From assembly GCF_016812035.1 (NCBI RefSeq), contig NZ_CP069178.1:124001-188000 (forward strand): a DNA stretch of 64,000 nt. The letters run 5' to 3'. A model generated the notes under the pieces. It had not been told where the DNA came from. It worked only from the letters and a program-made list of their open reading frames with translations, and did no database searches. Both the position numbers and the translations under genes were made by a program. Shown piece after piece: positions 24,437 to 32,895 of the stretch. Each line of letters starts with the position of its first letter. The stretch's first letter is position 1. This DNA comes from Bulleidia sp. zg-1006. GTDB taxonomy: Bacteria > Bacillota_I > Bacilli_A > Erysipelotrichales > Erysipelotrichaceae.

Positions 24437-26259
24437 GATTCATCTCCTTCGTTTAAGATATGGATAAATTCGAGGTAGCTGTAAGAAGATAATAATTGAT
24501 CAACAATTTTATATTCGCCAATTTTTTTATACAGTTTTTTGAGTATTTCAATTTTATTCAGGTCTTTACGATTGAGTAATAGGATAAAAATTAGTTGTAC
24601 TTCCTCTGTTGACCAAATGATTTTTTTATCATTTCTAAAGACGGCGATAAAGGATTTGAAATCGCCACTTTTAATAGCGTGCGGCATAGCGAAAAGATGA
24701 CCGATTTCAGTGGTGGATAGTTGTTCTCGTTCCATGATGGCCTCCATGAGGTCTTGTTCAATAGCAAGGGTATCGATTAATTTCTTTTCAATGATGGTCA
24801 AGATTTCATCTTTATTGCGACCTTGAATATTGAAGAATAAGTTTGGACTGAAGAAAAAGTTTAGATTGTTGTCGGTGGTAAAATCCAGCTCGTAGTTGTC
24901 CTTTAATAAAACATCACCAGCATCGATTAAAGGGATATTGGATGGATAATAATCCAACTTGGTTGTGGTAATGATGAAATCCGGGGAACTGTTGATAGCA
25001 ATGTTCAAAAAAGTTGAAGGATAAACACCGATAATTTCGATGTCATCATATGTTTTTTCGATTTTTTGTTTGACAATCAAAGAGGTTCCTACACCATAAT
25101 TGCAAAGGATGATGGCAGTTTTCTTTTTGTTTATTCTCCTAGCCGAAGAAGCTAAATGAATGGCTAAGTAGCCGATTTCATCATCGGATATTTCCAAATC
25201 AAAGTATTCTTTAATTAAGTTTCCCAGTTTAATAGCGTCATTGAATTCAACCAGATACTCTTTTTTGATATTGCTTAATAAAGGGTTGATGAATACGTTT
25301 GGAGTATTGGTGCGTTTGATTAATAAATCCATGTGAATGAATAATAGGTTATAAAAGTTATCATTGAATTGATAATAATCAGGGTTTTCTTGATGAATTA
25401 CCGCCATTGCCATGTGAATAAAGTCTTTAATTTTATTACTGGTGACATCGGAAGCTGTTTCCTTATTAAGAATTGTATTGGTACTGATATAATGAATTTC
25501 CTTGTCGTCCATGTTGAGTTGAAAGGATTCGTTAATTTCGTTGACAATTTCCTGAATGAAAGAATCGTCTTCATTTCCTTGGAAAGTAGAAGCGGCTTTG
25601 GTGTGGGAATTTCTAAAAGAAGCCGCAATAATCACTACTAATAGATTGGAGTAATCCATATCCGACAGAATGAAATGATAGTCGTATAATTTATTTTTAA
25701 TGATTTTTTCTAGTAATTTGAAATTTTCTTTGTTGAAGATGGGAAGAATGGTATCGACGATGCGATTGTTGTTGAAAATCATGTATTCTTGGATGATTAA
25801 ATTTCGAATATGAGCTTCACTTCCTTTGATTTCAATTCCATAATTTGGTTTTGAAAAGTACGTGAGGTGATATTTGTTTAATAAAGACTCCACGTTTTTT
25901 AATTTAGAACTGATAACCGATTCGCTATAATACAATTTTTCAGCTAAATCTGTAATGCTGGTCGGTGAGTTCTGTAGAATTTCCGCAATGATTTGAAGTT
26001 CAATGGTATTTTTTGAAGAAATATCCAGCTCTTTTTGTAAGTTTAATAGATGGTTGTGATTGTCGAAGGATAATTTATAACCTAAATGTTTATGTAACTG
26101 GAGAGTCATGTGATAATCCTTCAATTTATCTTTGATATCGGAAATGGCTCTGCTTACCGTACGGTTGGATATGGATAAATCATCAGCGATTTTTTGAATA
26201 TGAATATATTCACCGTTTAAAAACATTTTTAAAATGTTTGTTTCTTTATCGTTAAACAT
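24433..26259 (-). CDS. PRD-containing PTS transcriptional activator (MtlR/ManR-like)
   Basis: 608-residue regulator that leads the operon it should control. Two N-terminal helix-turn-helix units (about 5-60, including SISNRTVSRAISDIK, and about 85-140), two PRD domains (about 180-390), an EIIB-gat-like domain (about 400-490; phospho-Cys in ILCNYGVGTSL) and a C-terminal EIIA domain (phospho-His in FAMPHAIKSG). Phosphorylation by PTS proteins at the PRD, IIB and IIA sites sets activity in this family. AGGGAGG precedes the ATG. Autogenous activation of the operon is inferred. Confidence 0.93.
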   Translation of the reverse strand: MFNDKETNILKMFLNGEYIHIQKIADDLSISNRTVSRAISDIKDKLKDYHMTLQLHKHLGYKLSFDNHNHLLNLQKELDISSKNTIELQIIAEILQNSPTSITDLAEKLYYSESVISSKLKNVESLLNKYHLTYFSKPNYGIEIKGSEAHIRNLIIQEYMIFNNNRIVDTILPIFNKENFKLLEKIIKNKLYDYHFILSDMDYSNLLVVIIAASFRNSHTKAASTFQGNEDDSFIQEIVNEINESFQLNMDDKEIHYISTNTILNKETASDVTSNKIKDFIHMAMAVIHQENPDYYQFNDNFYNLLFIHMDLLIKRTNTPNVFINPLLSNIKKEYLVEFNDAIKLGNLIKEYFDLEISDDEIGYLAIHLASSARRINKKKTAIILCNYGVGTSLIVKQKIEKTYDDIEIIGVYPSTFLNIAINSSPDFIITTTKLDYYPSNIPLIDAGDVLLKDNYELDFTTDNNLNFFFSPNLFFNIQGRNKDEILTIIEKKLIDTLAIEQDLMEAIMEREQLSTTEIGHLFAMPHAIKSGDFKSFIAVFRNDKKIIWSTEEVQLIFILLLNRKDLNKIEILKKLYKKIGEYKIVDQLLSSYSYLEFIHILNEGDES

Positions 26260-26567
26260 ATAGCCCTCCCTAAGCCTATGATAAATAGAGTCATCAATTT
26301 AATTAATTTACGAAATGTCACCATATATGGACAAGTAATAGAGTTTGTCTTGATTGGATGGGCTTGGCTATGTTTTTCACAAAGAGTAGATAGATTTACA
26401 TGTATCATCTCTATTGGGGGGCAATCAACTACCGAAAGTGTTTCATTTTTCAAGAAATGGCTTTATAGGAGATGGAATTTAAAGGGATAGAGAGGTAAAT
26501 AAAAAAAGATATTATGAATGACTTTCTTTTCGGGAATGGATTTAAGGATAAAGAAGCTAAAATCAAA
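26260..26567. other. Gap between the PTS regulator and the rplM promoter
   Basis: About 300 nt holding the divergent start of the PTS regulator. No convincing gene: a 70-codon plus-strand frame here lacks a Shine-Dalgarno sequence and resembles nothing. No operator palindrome picked out. Confidence 0.45.
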
Positions 26568-26596
26568 TTGACTTAAACAAGGTTTTGAAGTATCAT
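26568..26596 (+). promoter_or_regulatory. Promoter of rplM-rpsI
   Basis: TTGACT (26568-26573), 17-nt spacer, TATCAT (26591-26596). Its presence explains how rplM-rpsI can be expressed although cut off from the truA operon. Confidence 0.75.
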
Positions 26597-26602
26597 GTTT
26601 CA

Positions 26603-26650
26603 TGTCACTTTATGGCGTGAGCCCCGGAAACTCAGTCAAAAAAGGAGAAA
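26603..26650 (+). promoter_or_regulatory. Candidate L13 leader in the rplM 5' UTR
   Basis: The short leader contains GGCGTGAG and CTCAGTC, which can pair as a bulged 7-bp stem around CCCCGGAAA, followed by A6GGAG. Position and composition fit the L13 leader known from low-GC Gram-positives, in which L13 represses its own synthesis. Assigned from memory of the family; a covariance model is needed. Confidence 0.45.
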
Positions 26651-26655
26651 TTATT

Positions 26656-27090
26656 ATGCGTCAAACAACTATGTTAAAACCGGCAGAAGTTAAGCGCACT
26701 TGGTATGTCGTTGATGGTAATGGCAAAACTTTAGGTCGTTTAGCAACTCAGGTCGCAACTATTTTAAGAGGTAAGCACAAGCCTACTTATACACCAAATG
26801 TGGATTGTGGAGATTATGTAATCGTTGTGAATGCAGACAAGGTTCAAATCACAGGCGATCAAGACTTCAAGAAGTTCTATTACAGTCATTCTCAATTCCC
26901 GGGTGGATTACGTACAAGAAGCACTAAGGAAATGCGTGAAAACTATACAATTGAATGGGTTGAAAAAGCCATCAAGGGTATGTTACCACACACAAAGCTT
27001 GGTGATGTTATGCGTACTCATTTATTTGTTTATGTTGGAAATGAACATCCACATGCTGCTCAAAAACCAGTTGTGTTAGAAGTTAAATAA
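26656..27090 (+). CDS. rplM: 50S ribosomal protein L13
   Basis: Early-assembly 23S rRNA-binding protein, 144 residues. Core motifs [41 protein letters not shown] and MLPHTKLG are all standard. ATG 26656 follows AAAGGAG; an upstream in-frame ATG at 26602 lies inside the leader and is not used. Cotranscribed with rpsI. Confidence 0.98.
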   Translation: MRQTTMLKPAEVKRTWYVVDGNGKTLGRLATQVATILRGKHKPTYTPNVDCGDYVIVVNADKVQITGDQDFKKFYYSHSQFPGGLRTRSTKEMRENYTIEWVEKAIKGMLPHTKLGDVMRTHLFVYVGNEHPHAAQKPVVLEVK

Positions 27091-27104
27091 GGAGGAAAAG
27101 ACAG

Positions 27105-27512
27105 ATGGCAACTAAGAAGAAAACAGGTGTTACCTACGTTGGTACAGGTCGTCGTAAGACATCCGTAGCTCGTGTCTTTATGACTCCGGGTACTGGTGTA
27201 ATGACAGTGAATGGTAAAGCGTTAGAGGAATATCTTCCATTAGCAACGTTAAGAATGGTTGTTAATTCACCATTAGTATTAACGGAAACAAAAGATCAAT
27301 TTGACATCAAGGTTAATGTTTATGGTGGTGGATACACTGGTCAAGCCGGTGCAATGCGTCATGGTATTGCTCGTGCTTTGCTTGAAGCAAGTGAGGATTA
27401 CCGTCCGGCTCTTAAGAAGGCCGGTTTCTTAACGCGTGATTCTCGTGGTAAGGAACGTAAGAAGTACGGATTAAAGGGTGCTCGTCGTGCTCCTCAATTC
27501 AGTAAGCGTTAA
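27105..27512 (+). CDS. rpsI: 30S ribosomal protein S9
   Basis: Small-subunit head protein whose C-terminal arm reaches the P-site tRNA. 135 residues; [38 protein letters not shown] and the C-terminal [17 protein letters not shown] are conserved, including the terminal Lys-Arg. AAGGAGG precedes the ATG. Confidence 0.98.
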   Translation: MATKKKTGVTYVGTGRRKTSVARVFMTPGTGVMTVNGKALEEYLPLATLRMVVNSPLVLTETKDQFDIKVNVYGGGYTGQAGAMRHGIARALLEASEDYRPALKKAGFLTRDSRGKERKKYGLKGARRAPQFSKR

Positions 27513-27537
27513 TTCAACGTATTATTGCAAATATTCG

Positions 27538-27568
27538 GAAAGTCCCATCTATAGGGGCTTTTCTTTTT
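27538..27568 (+). terminator. Terminator of rplM-rpsI
   Basis: GAAAGTCCC pairs with GGGGCTTTTC (one G-T pair) across ATCTATA, then TTTTT. Confidence 0.85.
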
Positions 27569-27787
27569 GTATTTCTATGATGATTGTTTTGATTAATGCC
27601 CTTCAATGGACTTCTGGTGTTTTTATTATTAGGCAGTAAAAGAGGCTTTAATATCTACTTTTCTAGCACATATCCTTTGTACAAGTATGATAAAAGGGAA
27701 CTTTTAAAAATATTGGAGTCTTTCCTTTGATGTTTACCTATGGTTACCTGATGGTCTATTAGAAAAAAGTATGATATATTATAAAAA

Positions 27788-27889
27788 ACATAGTTGCAGG
27801 GGAAACAGCCTACATAAGTCCTGCACTTTTCTATGTCTATAAACGTAAATGAGATAGGGCTTTCATACTAATGGATAGTTGGCTTTATC
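27788..27889 (+). promoter_or_regulatory. Structured leader of unknown class upstream of sulfur-transport operon
   Basis: Nested stems ACATAG/CTATGT (27788-27793 with 27831-27836) and TGCAGG/CCTGCA (27795-27800 with 27820-27825) enclose a 19-nt purine-rich loop. A separate stem GATAGGGC/GCTTTATC (27853-27860 with 27882-27889, two G-T pairs) reaches to the translation start region. TATATT/TATAAA sequences just upstream can serve as the -10. The arrangement looks like an aptamer followed by a platform. It matches no riboswitch consensus I can recall (SAM, TPP, preQ1, fluoride, T-box considered). Confidence 0.45.
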
Positions 27890-27917
27890 AAGAATGAAGA
27901 AGGAGAATTTGAAAAGG

Positions 27918-29177
27918 ATGAAACAAATGGAGAGAATTGCCGGCTTTATTTTGCTTGCAATTGTAGTATTGTTCGGCATGTTTGGACTGAGTTCCTCTAT
28001 GCTATATTTCAGGTTATTGATGGGTGTGCTTTTAGGCTATGCGCTATCTAGAGGCTATATGGGCTTTGCGGGAAGTGTCAATCGTGCCTATAATGGTGGT
28101 TCTACTAAATTGATGAGGGCTTTGATGTTTATGTTTTTTGTTACGGCTGCAGTTAGTACTGCGGTTTTATACAATGCGGATGTTTCAAAGTTTGATCTCT
28201 GGATAAATCCGATTAATATTGGCTTGCTTTTAGGAGGACTTCTCTTCGGTTTTGGTATGGCGTTTTCGTCTTGCTGTGCATCGGGAGTATTGACAGACCT
28301 TGTAGCTGCATTCCCAAGAGCTTTTGTTACCTTAATATTTTTCTGTATGGGTGTTTTTGTAGGCTTTCCAATTCAAAATACAGCAAGCTGGGTACAGGAT
28401 TCTCTGATTAAAATTGAAGGAAAAAACGGTGTGTATTTTCCGGATTTATTCGGATTTGACGGTTTACAGGGTTACCTAGGTGCACTCATTTTGACTGGGA
28501 TTCTTTGCCTTATCGTAGTGAAGTTGAGTTATATCTACGAAAACAGAAGAAAGAAAGCAGGTACATATTTTGGGGTCATAAGTGAAACCGCACAGCTTTC
28601 TGGTGAAAAGAAGTCTCTGGAAGAAAGTGGAGAGGTTTGTCCTTTCTGCGAGAACGGTTATGAGAAAATCTTTGTACGTCCATGGAGCTTAAAGACAGCG
28701 ACTCTTGTCATTTCTGCTGTTTTTATACTTCTGATGGGTGTTACTAAGGCTGGTTGGGGAGCAAGTACACCATACGGCTTTTGGTTCGGGAAAATTCTTA
28801 TGGTCTTTGGAGTTAAGGCAGATGCTATCGTAGAGTTTACAAAGGGAGTGGCAGGACCTTATGAAATGCCTTTCTTTAAGCATCCAATAAATGTACAGAA
28901 TATTGGTATTGTCTTAGGCACATTGTTCTATATGCTTACTTCTAACAGCTTCTTATCTACATGCAAGGCAAGTCTGAAGATTAATGCAAAGCAAGCCTTC
29001 TTCTATGCCCTTGGTGGATTTGCAATGGGATTTGGAACCAGACTTGCTAACGGATGTAACGTAGGAGCTTTATATACTCCAATTGCAAACTTCTCCTTAT
29101 CTGGATGGATTTTCCTTGTCGTCCTAGTAGCTGGAGGAATTATCGGGAATATGGTGGCAAAAAAAGTTCACCTATAA
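27918..29177 (+). CDS. YedE/YeeE-family sulfur-compound transporter
   Basis: Membrane protein of about 419 residues with two homologous halves and about ten membrane segments. Each half carries the conserved cysteine motif of the family: FSSCCASGVLTDLV (about 120) and LANGCNVGALYTPIANFSL (about 380), the residues that relay thiosulfate or persulfide sulfur in TsuA/YeeE. A cytoplasmic loop holds CPFC (about 240). The start is uncertain: in-frame ATGs at 27894, 27918 and 27927 are possible, with AAGGAG at 27900-27905. Followed after 5 nt by the APC permease. Arginine is almost always AGA, unlike the ribosomal genes upstream. Confidence 0.87.
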   Translation: MKQMERIAGFILLAIVVLFGMFGLSSSMLYFRLLMGVLLGYALSRGYMGFAGSVNRAYNGGSTKLMRALMFMFFVTAAVSTAVLYNADVSKFDLWINPINIGLLLGGLLFGFGMAFSSCCASGVLTDLVAAFPRAFVTLIFFCMGVFVGFPIQNTASWVQDSLIKIEGKNGVYFPDLFGFDGLQGYLGALILTGILCLIVVKLSYIYENRRKKAGTYFGVISETAQLSGEKKSLEESGEVCPFCENGYEKIFVRPWSLKTATLVISAVFILLMGVTKAGWGASTPYGFWFGKILMVFGVKADAIVEFTKGVAGPYEMPFFKHPINVQNIGIVLGTLFYMLTSNSFLSTCKASLKINAKQAFFYALGGFAMGFGTRLANGCNVGALYTPIANFSLSGWIFLVVLVAGGIIGNMVAKKVHL

Positions 29178-29182
29178 AATTG

Positions 29183-30511
29183 ATGAATAAAAAATTAAGA
29201 TACATTGATGTTCTTGGTTTGGTAATAGGAGCCATTATAGGCTGGGGCTCCTTTACTCTGCCGGGCACAAAGTTTTTAAAAGAAGCGGGTGTAATCAATA
29301 CCTTTATAGGACTTTTGATTGGAGGTATTTTTATCATGGTGATACAAAATGCTTATCACATCATGCTGGAAAGTCATAGAGAAGATGGTGGAGAATTCAC
29401 TTATACCTTAAATCATTTAGGCAAGGTACACGGCTTTGTAGTAGGATGGTCCTTAAGTCTTTGTTATTTAAGTATGGTTCCGTTAAATGCGGGCGCCTTT
29501 GTGCTTCTTCTCCGTGAGATATTTGGGTCGAAGATGGACTTTTTATATCTGTATTCCATTTCAGGTTACCCAATATACCTTACGGATGTGCTTGTGATGT
29601 CAGCCGTGATTCTGTTGTTTGGCTTCATCAATATCCAAGGATTAAAAATTAGCACTAAGGTGCAGAATGTTATGAGTATTCTTTTAGCCATGATTGTATC
29701 GGTGCTTCTCTGCCTTATGTTTATGAAAAGCGATCTACAGGCTTTTCATCAAAACTATGTGGGAAATTACCACTTCTCTCTAAAGGAGATTTCTAAAATT
29801 ATTGCGATTGCTCCCTTTTTGTTTGTGGGATTTGATGTAGTGCCACAGGTTTCAGAGGAGTTGGGTTTTAAACCCGAAAAGTCTACCTTACTTGTAGGGA
29901 TTTCGGTGCTGGTTGGTATATTTCTCTATGGTGCTTTAAATACTATAGCTGGACTAGGCTTTTCACCAGATGTAGCAGTGAAAACACATTGGGCTGTAGC
30001 GGATGCCGTGATTCATATTTTAGGGAAAACAGGATTTTATGTCATGTTGATTGCCTTGGCGGCTGCAGTAGTAGGTGGAATCAATGGCTTTATGATTGCG
30101 GCAAGCAAACTCATTGCCAGTCTTTCCCGAAGAAAGCATCTTGGGGAAAGATATGGTATAAAGAATAAAAAAGGGGTACAACCTTATGCCATTATCTTTG
30201 TTTGTGCCATTAGCCTTATTGGCGCGTTTATAGGCAGAAGAGTGATTATTTACATTGTGGATATGGCGAGTGTTCTGGCTGCGGTAGCCTATATGTATGT
30301 TAGCTTTATCAGCATTTCCTTTGCGAAAGGGAAAGTAGAAAAAGTTTTAAGTGTACTATCTGTGCTGATTTCCATAGGTTTTATTGTACTCTTGGTGTTT
30401 CCAAGATCTCCCGCAAGACTTTCAAAGGGAGCCTTTATCAGTCTGATTTTGTGGGTGTTTTGTGGTGTTTTGGTATATCAATTTCAAACTAGAAAAAGAA
30501 AGAATTCATAG
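29183..30511 (+). CDS. APC-superfamily amino acid permease
   Basis: 442-residue transporter with about 12 membrane segments. The N-terminal motif GLVIGAIIGWGSFTLPG is the unwound TM1 substrate-binding segment of the APC fold. No Shine-Dalgarno sequence is evident before ATG 29183, and the gene follows the YedE-like gene by 5 nt, so translation is probably coupled. Given its neighbours, a sulfur-containing amino acid or thiol substrate is plausible but not shown by sequence. Confidence 0.85.
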   Translation: MNKKLRYIDVLGLVIGAIIGWGSFTLPGTKFLKEAGVINTFIGLLIGGIFIMVIQNAYHIMLESHREDGGEFTYTLNHLGKVHGFVVGWSLSLCYLSMVPLNAGAFVLLLREIFGSKMDFLYLYSISGYPIYLTDVLVMSAVILLFGFINIQGLKISTKVQNVMSILLAMIVSVLLCLMFMKSDLQAFHQNYVGNYHFSLKEISKIIAIAPFLFVGFDVVPQVSEELGFKPEKSTLLVGISVLVGIFLYGALNTIAGLGFSPDVAVKTHWAVADAVIHILGKTGFYVMLIALAAAVVGGINGFMIAASKLIASLSRRKHLGERYGIKNKKGVQPYAIIFVCAISLIGAFIGRRVIIYIVDMASVLAAVAYMYVSFISISFAKGKVEKVLSVLSVLISIGFIVLLVFPRSPARLSKGAFISLILWVFCGVLVYQFQTRKRKNS

Positions 30512-30535
30512 TATAGTATAGAAAAGGAGGAAAGT

Positions 30536-32227
30536 ATGAAAATTGTAATTGTAGGTGGTGTAGCGGGTGGAGCCGGTGTTGCTGCAAGAGCAAGAAGAAT
30601 CGATGAGACAGCGGAAGTCATTATGTTTGAAAGAGGAGAAAATGTATCCTTTTCTAACTGCTGTTTGCCTTTCGCTTTAAGTGGGGTAGTGGATAACAGT
30701 GATAAGCTAGTGCTCATGAATCCGGACGAGTTTTGGAATAAATACAGAATTAAGGCGCTAGTAAAGCACGAGGTTACAGAGATTATTCCGAGTAAAAAAG
30801 AAGTGAAGGTAAAAAATCTACTTACAGGAGAATGCTTTATGGAGAGCTATGATAAGCTTGCTCTTGCACCGGGAGCGAATGCTATTTTACCATCTTCCAT
30901 CAAAGGAATTGATAGAGAGAATGTTTTTGTTGTGAAAAATGTTACTGATATCAAGAGAATCGAAGCTTTTGTTGCTAAAAAGAAGGTAAATAAGATAACT
31001 GTTGTTGGTGGAGGGTTTATTGGTCTCGAAGTAGCGGAAAATTTCCAAGAAGCGGGAAAAGAAGTGAATCTCGTGGAAGGTTTACCACAGGTCATGAAGC
31101 CTCTTGATGAGGACATGGCGCAAATTCTCCATAAGGAAATCATTGATAACGGCATTCAACTTTATTTGGGAAAGACCCTGACCGAAGTGAAAGAGGGAGA
31201 GGTTGTTCTTTCCGGCGGAGAGCGCCTTCCGGCAGAATTAGTCATTATGGCTATTGGTGTTACACCGGAAACGAAGCTCGCAAAGGATTGTGGAATCAAA
31301 CTCGGAAAGACAGGAGCTATTTTAGTAAATTATAATTATCAGACTAATTATCCCGATATTTATGCTGTGGGAGATGCTATTGAAGTGACAAATAGACTGA
31401 CGAATGATAAGACTAGACTCCCACTTGCAGGTCCTGCACAAAGACAGGCAAGAGCTGCTGCTGATCACATGTTTGGAGAAACACATAGTAATAGAGGAGT
31501 GATTGGATCCAGCTGTATTCACCTCTTTAATCTTAATGTGGCAAATACCGGCTTAAATGAGAAAGATTGTCAGAAGTATGGCTATAACTATGATTTTGCC
31601 TACACCATTCCAGCAGATAAGGTCAGTCTTATGCCGGAATGCAATCCACTCTTCTTTAAGCTGATTTATGAAAAGCCTACAGGAAGAATTTTGGGAGCCC
31701 AAGCTGTTGGAAAGGGAAGTGTAGATAAGAGAATTGATGTGATTGCGGCTATGATTAGCATGAATGCAACATTAGAGGATTTAAAGGAACTAGAGCTTTG
31801 CTATTCTCCTTACTATTCTACGGCTAAAGATGTTGTTAACCATACCGCCCTTGTAGCGTTGAATCTTTTACATGAGAAATTCAGACAGGTTCCGGTTTAC
31901 AAGGTTAGAGAGTTGGTGGAGAGCAATGCATGCATTATTGACGTGAGAGAGGAAAGTGAGTTTGCAAAAGGGCACCTCATTAATGCGGTGAATATTCCCA
32001 TGTCCCAGTTTAGAGAGAGACTTTCTGAAATCCCGAAGGATGTTCCGGTCTACTTGCATTGTCGCTCCTCACAACGTAGCTACAATGTGATTTGTGCTCT
32101 ACAGAAGCTCGGATATACGAATCTCTATAATATTTCCGGATCCTATCTCGGTATTAGCTTCTATGAGTATTACAAAGATAAAGCGGAAGGCAGAAAGCCG
32201 ATTGTAACAGAGTATAATTTTGCTTAA
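30536..32227 (+). CDS. CoA-disulfide/persulfide reductase with C-terminal rhodanese domain
   Basis: 563-residue flavoenzyme of the CoADR-Rhd group, which reduces CoA disulfide, polysulfide or persulfides with NAD(P)H. N-terminal FAD motif VIVGGVAGGAGVAARAR; redox Cys42 in SFSNCCLPFALSG; NAD motif VVGGGFIGLEVAE (about 158); second FAD motif YPDIYAVGDAIEV (about 270); dimerisation domain to about 445; rhodanese domain about 465-550 with catalytic Cys509 in LHCRSSQRS. GGAGG lies upstream of the start. Together with the YedE-like transporter it suggests uptake of reduced sulfur and reductive release of sulfide. Arginine codons are mostly AGA. Confidence 0.93.
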   Translation: MKIVIVGGVAGGAGVAARARRIDETAEVIMFERGENVSFSNCCLPFALSGVVDNSDKLVLMNPDEFWNKYRIKALVKHEVTEIIPSKKEVKVKNLLTGECFMESYDKLALAPGANAILPSSIKGIDRENVFVVKNVTDIKRIEAFVAKKKVNKITVVGGGFIGLEVAENFQEAGKEVNLVEGLPQVMKPLDEDMAQILHKEIIDNGIQLYLGKTLTEVKEGEVVLSGGERLPAELVIMAIGVTPETKLAKDCGIKLGKTGAILVNYNYQTNYPDIYAVGDAIEVTNRLTNDKTRLPLAGPAQRQARAAADHMFGETHSNRGVIGSSCIHLFNLNVANTGLNEKDCQKYGYNYDFAYTIPADKVSLMPECNPLFFKLIYEKPTGRILGAQAVGKGSVDKRIDVIAAMISMNATLEDLKELELCYSPYYSTAKDVVNHTALVALNLLHEKFRQVPVYKVRELVESNACIIDVREESEFAKGHLINAVNIPMSQFRERLSEIPKDVPVYLHCRSSQRSYNVICALQKLGYTNLYNISGSYLGISFYEYYKDKAEGRKPIVTEYNFA

Positions 32228-32250
32228 TAGTAGGCGTTATACTCAAAAAT

Positions 32251-32290
32251 ATAATTAGGAATAGATGAATCATAGCTTAATCCTAATTAT
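32251..32290 (+). terminator. Inverted repeat after the sulfur operon
   Basis: Perfect 10-bp repeat ATAATTAGGA/TCCTAATTAT spaced by 20 nt, 23 nt after the reductase stop. No T run follows, so its use as a terminator is uncertain. Confidence 0.5.
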
Positions 32291-32463
32291 CAATACAATG
32301 AAACATAATATAAAATAACAAAGGGTAGAAAGAGTAGATGAGAGTAATGTCTCTAAGTTTACAATTTCTATCTTTTTTTGTAAATGCAAAATACATTATA
32401 CCTAATTGTAGATGATGATTATTTTCATAATTGGTTCTAAGTCAACTAGGGGATAAACCATAG

Positions 32464-32744
32464 ACAAACAAATTCTTAGTAGACAACGTTTTGCAAGCCT
32501 TATCCTATGTCGCACAAGTAGAGCGAAAAAAGTACCCATCAAAGACAAACGGAAGGTATAAAAGAAGCCAAAGAAAAGTGCCAAGTTTGGTAAACCAAAA
32601 CAAAAACTTCCGAAAGATTTTTACGAAATCGTAACATTATGACAAAACGATAAAATCAACCGTAGAGAAGGCGCTAAACATTTAAAAATAAGCCATTCAA
32701 CATTTTCAAGAAAACAAATAAAGATACTAAAATTATATGTTTAG
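32464..32744 (+). pseudogene. Relic of a serine recombinase (resolvase/invertase) C-terminus
   Basis: Three frames read in succession give one resolvase C-terminal region: TNKFLVDNVLQALSYVAQVE (from 32464), then QRQTEGIKEAKEKCQ (from 32540), then KFGKPKQKLPKDFYEIVTL, TGA at 32640-32642, and NDKINRREGAKHLKISHSTF to a TAG at 32744. This is the usual order: end of the catalytic domain, the RQxEGIxxAK motif, the FGRPK-like linker and the C-terminal HTH (GAKHLKISHSTFSRK). At least two frameshifts and one in-frame stop make it non-functional; the N-terminal catalytic serine region is lost. It marks a mobile element once present at the border of the sulfur island. Confidence 0.78.
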
Positions 32745-32775
32745 TAAAGATTGGGTAAAGGCGAATAGTCCCTAG

Positions 32776-32795
32776 AAGTATATTGTGGTATACTT
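32776..32795. repeat. Small palindrome upstream of the surface protein gene
   Basis: AAGTATA (32776-32782) and TATACTT (32789-32795) around TTGTGG. Could be an operator or part of the recombinase relic; no T run. Confidence 0.35.
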
Positions 32796-32895
32796 AGCTT
32801 GGCAATGTATATTCTTGTGGTGATTATTGTCATAACAGAAATATATTGAGTAATGAAGTGTCTTTAATTACGACAGGAGAAAGGAAAAGAAAATT

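Noticed and set aside
26278-26490. 70-codon plus-strand frame between the PTS regulator and rplM
   Set aside because: No RBS, no recognisable motif, overlaps the likely regulator promoter region.
26603-26655. Upstream in-frame ATG at 26602 as the rplM start
   Set aside because: It would add 18 unconserved residues translated from the leader; ATG 26656 has a strong RBS and the standard L13 N-terminus.
32402-32584. 60-codon minus-strand frame near 32.5 kb
   Set aside because: The plus strand here clearly carries a broken serine recombinase; the opposite frame is a by-product.
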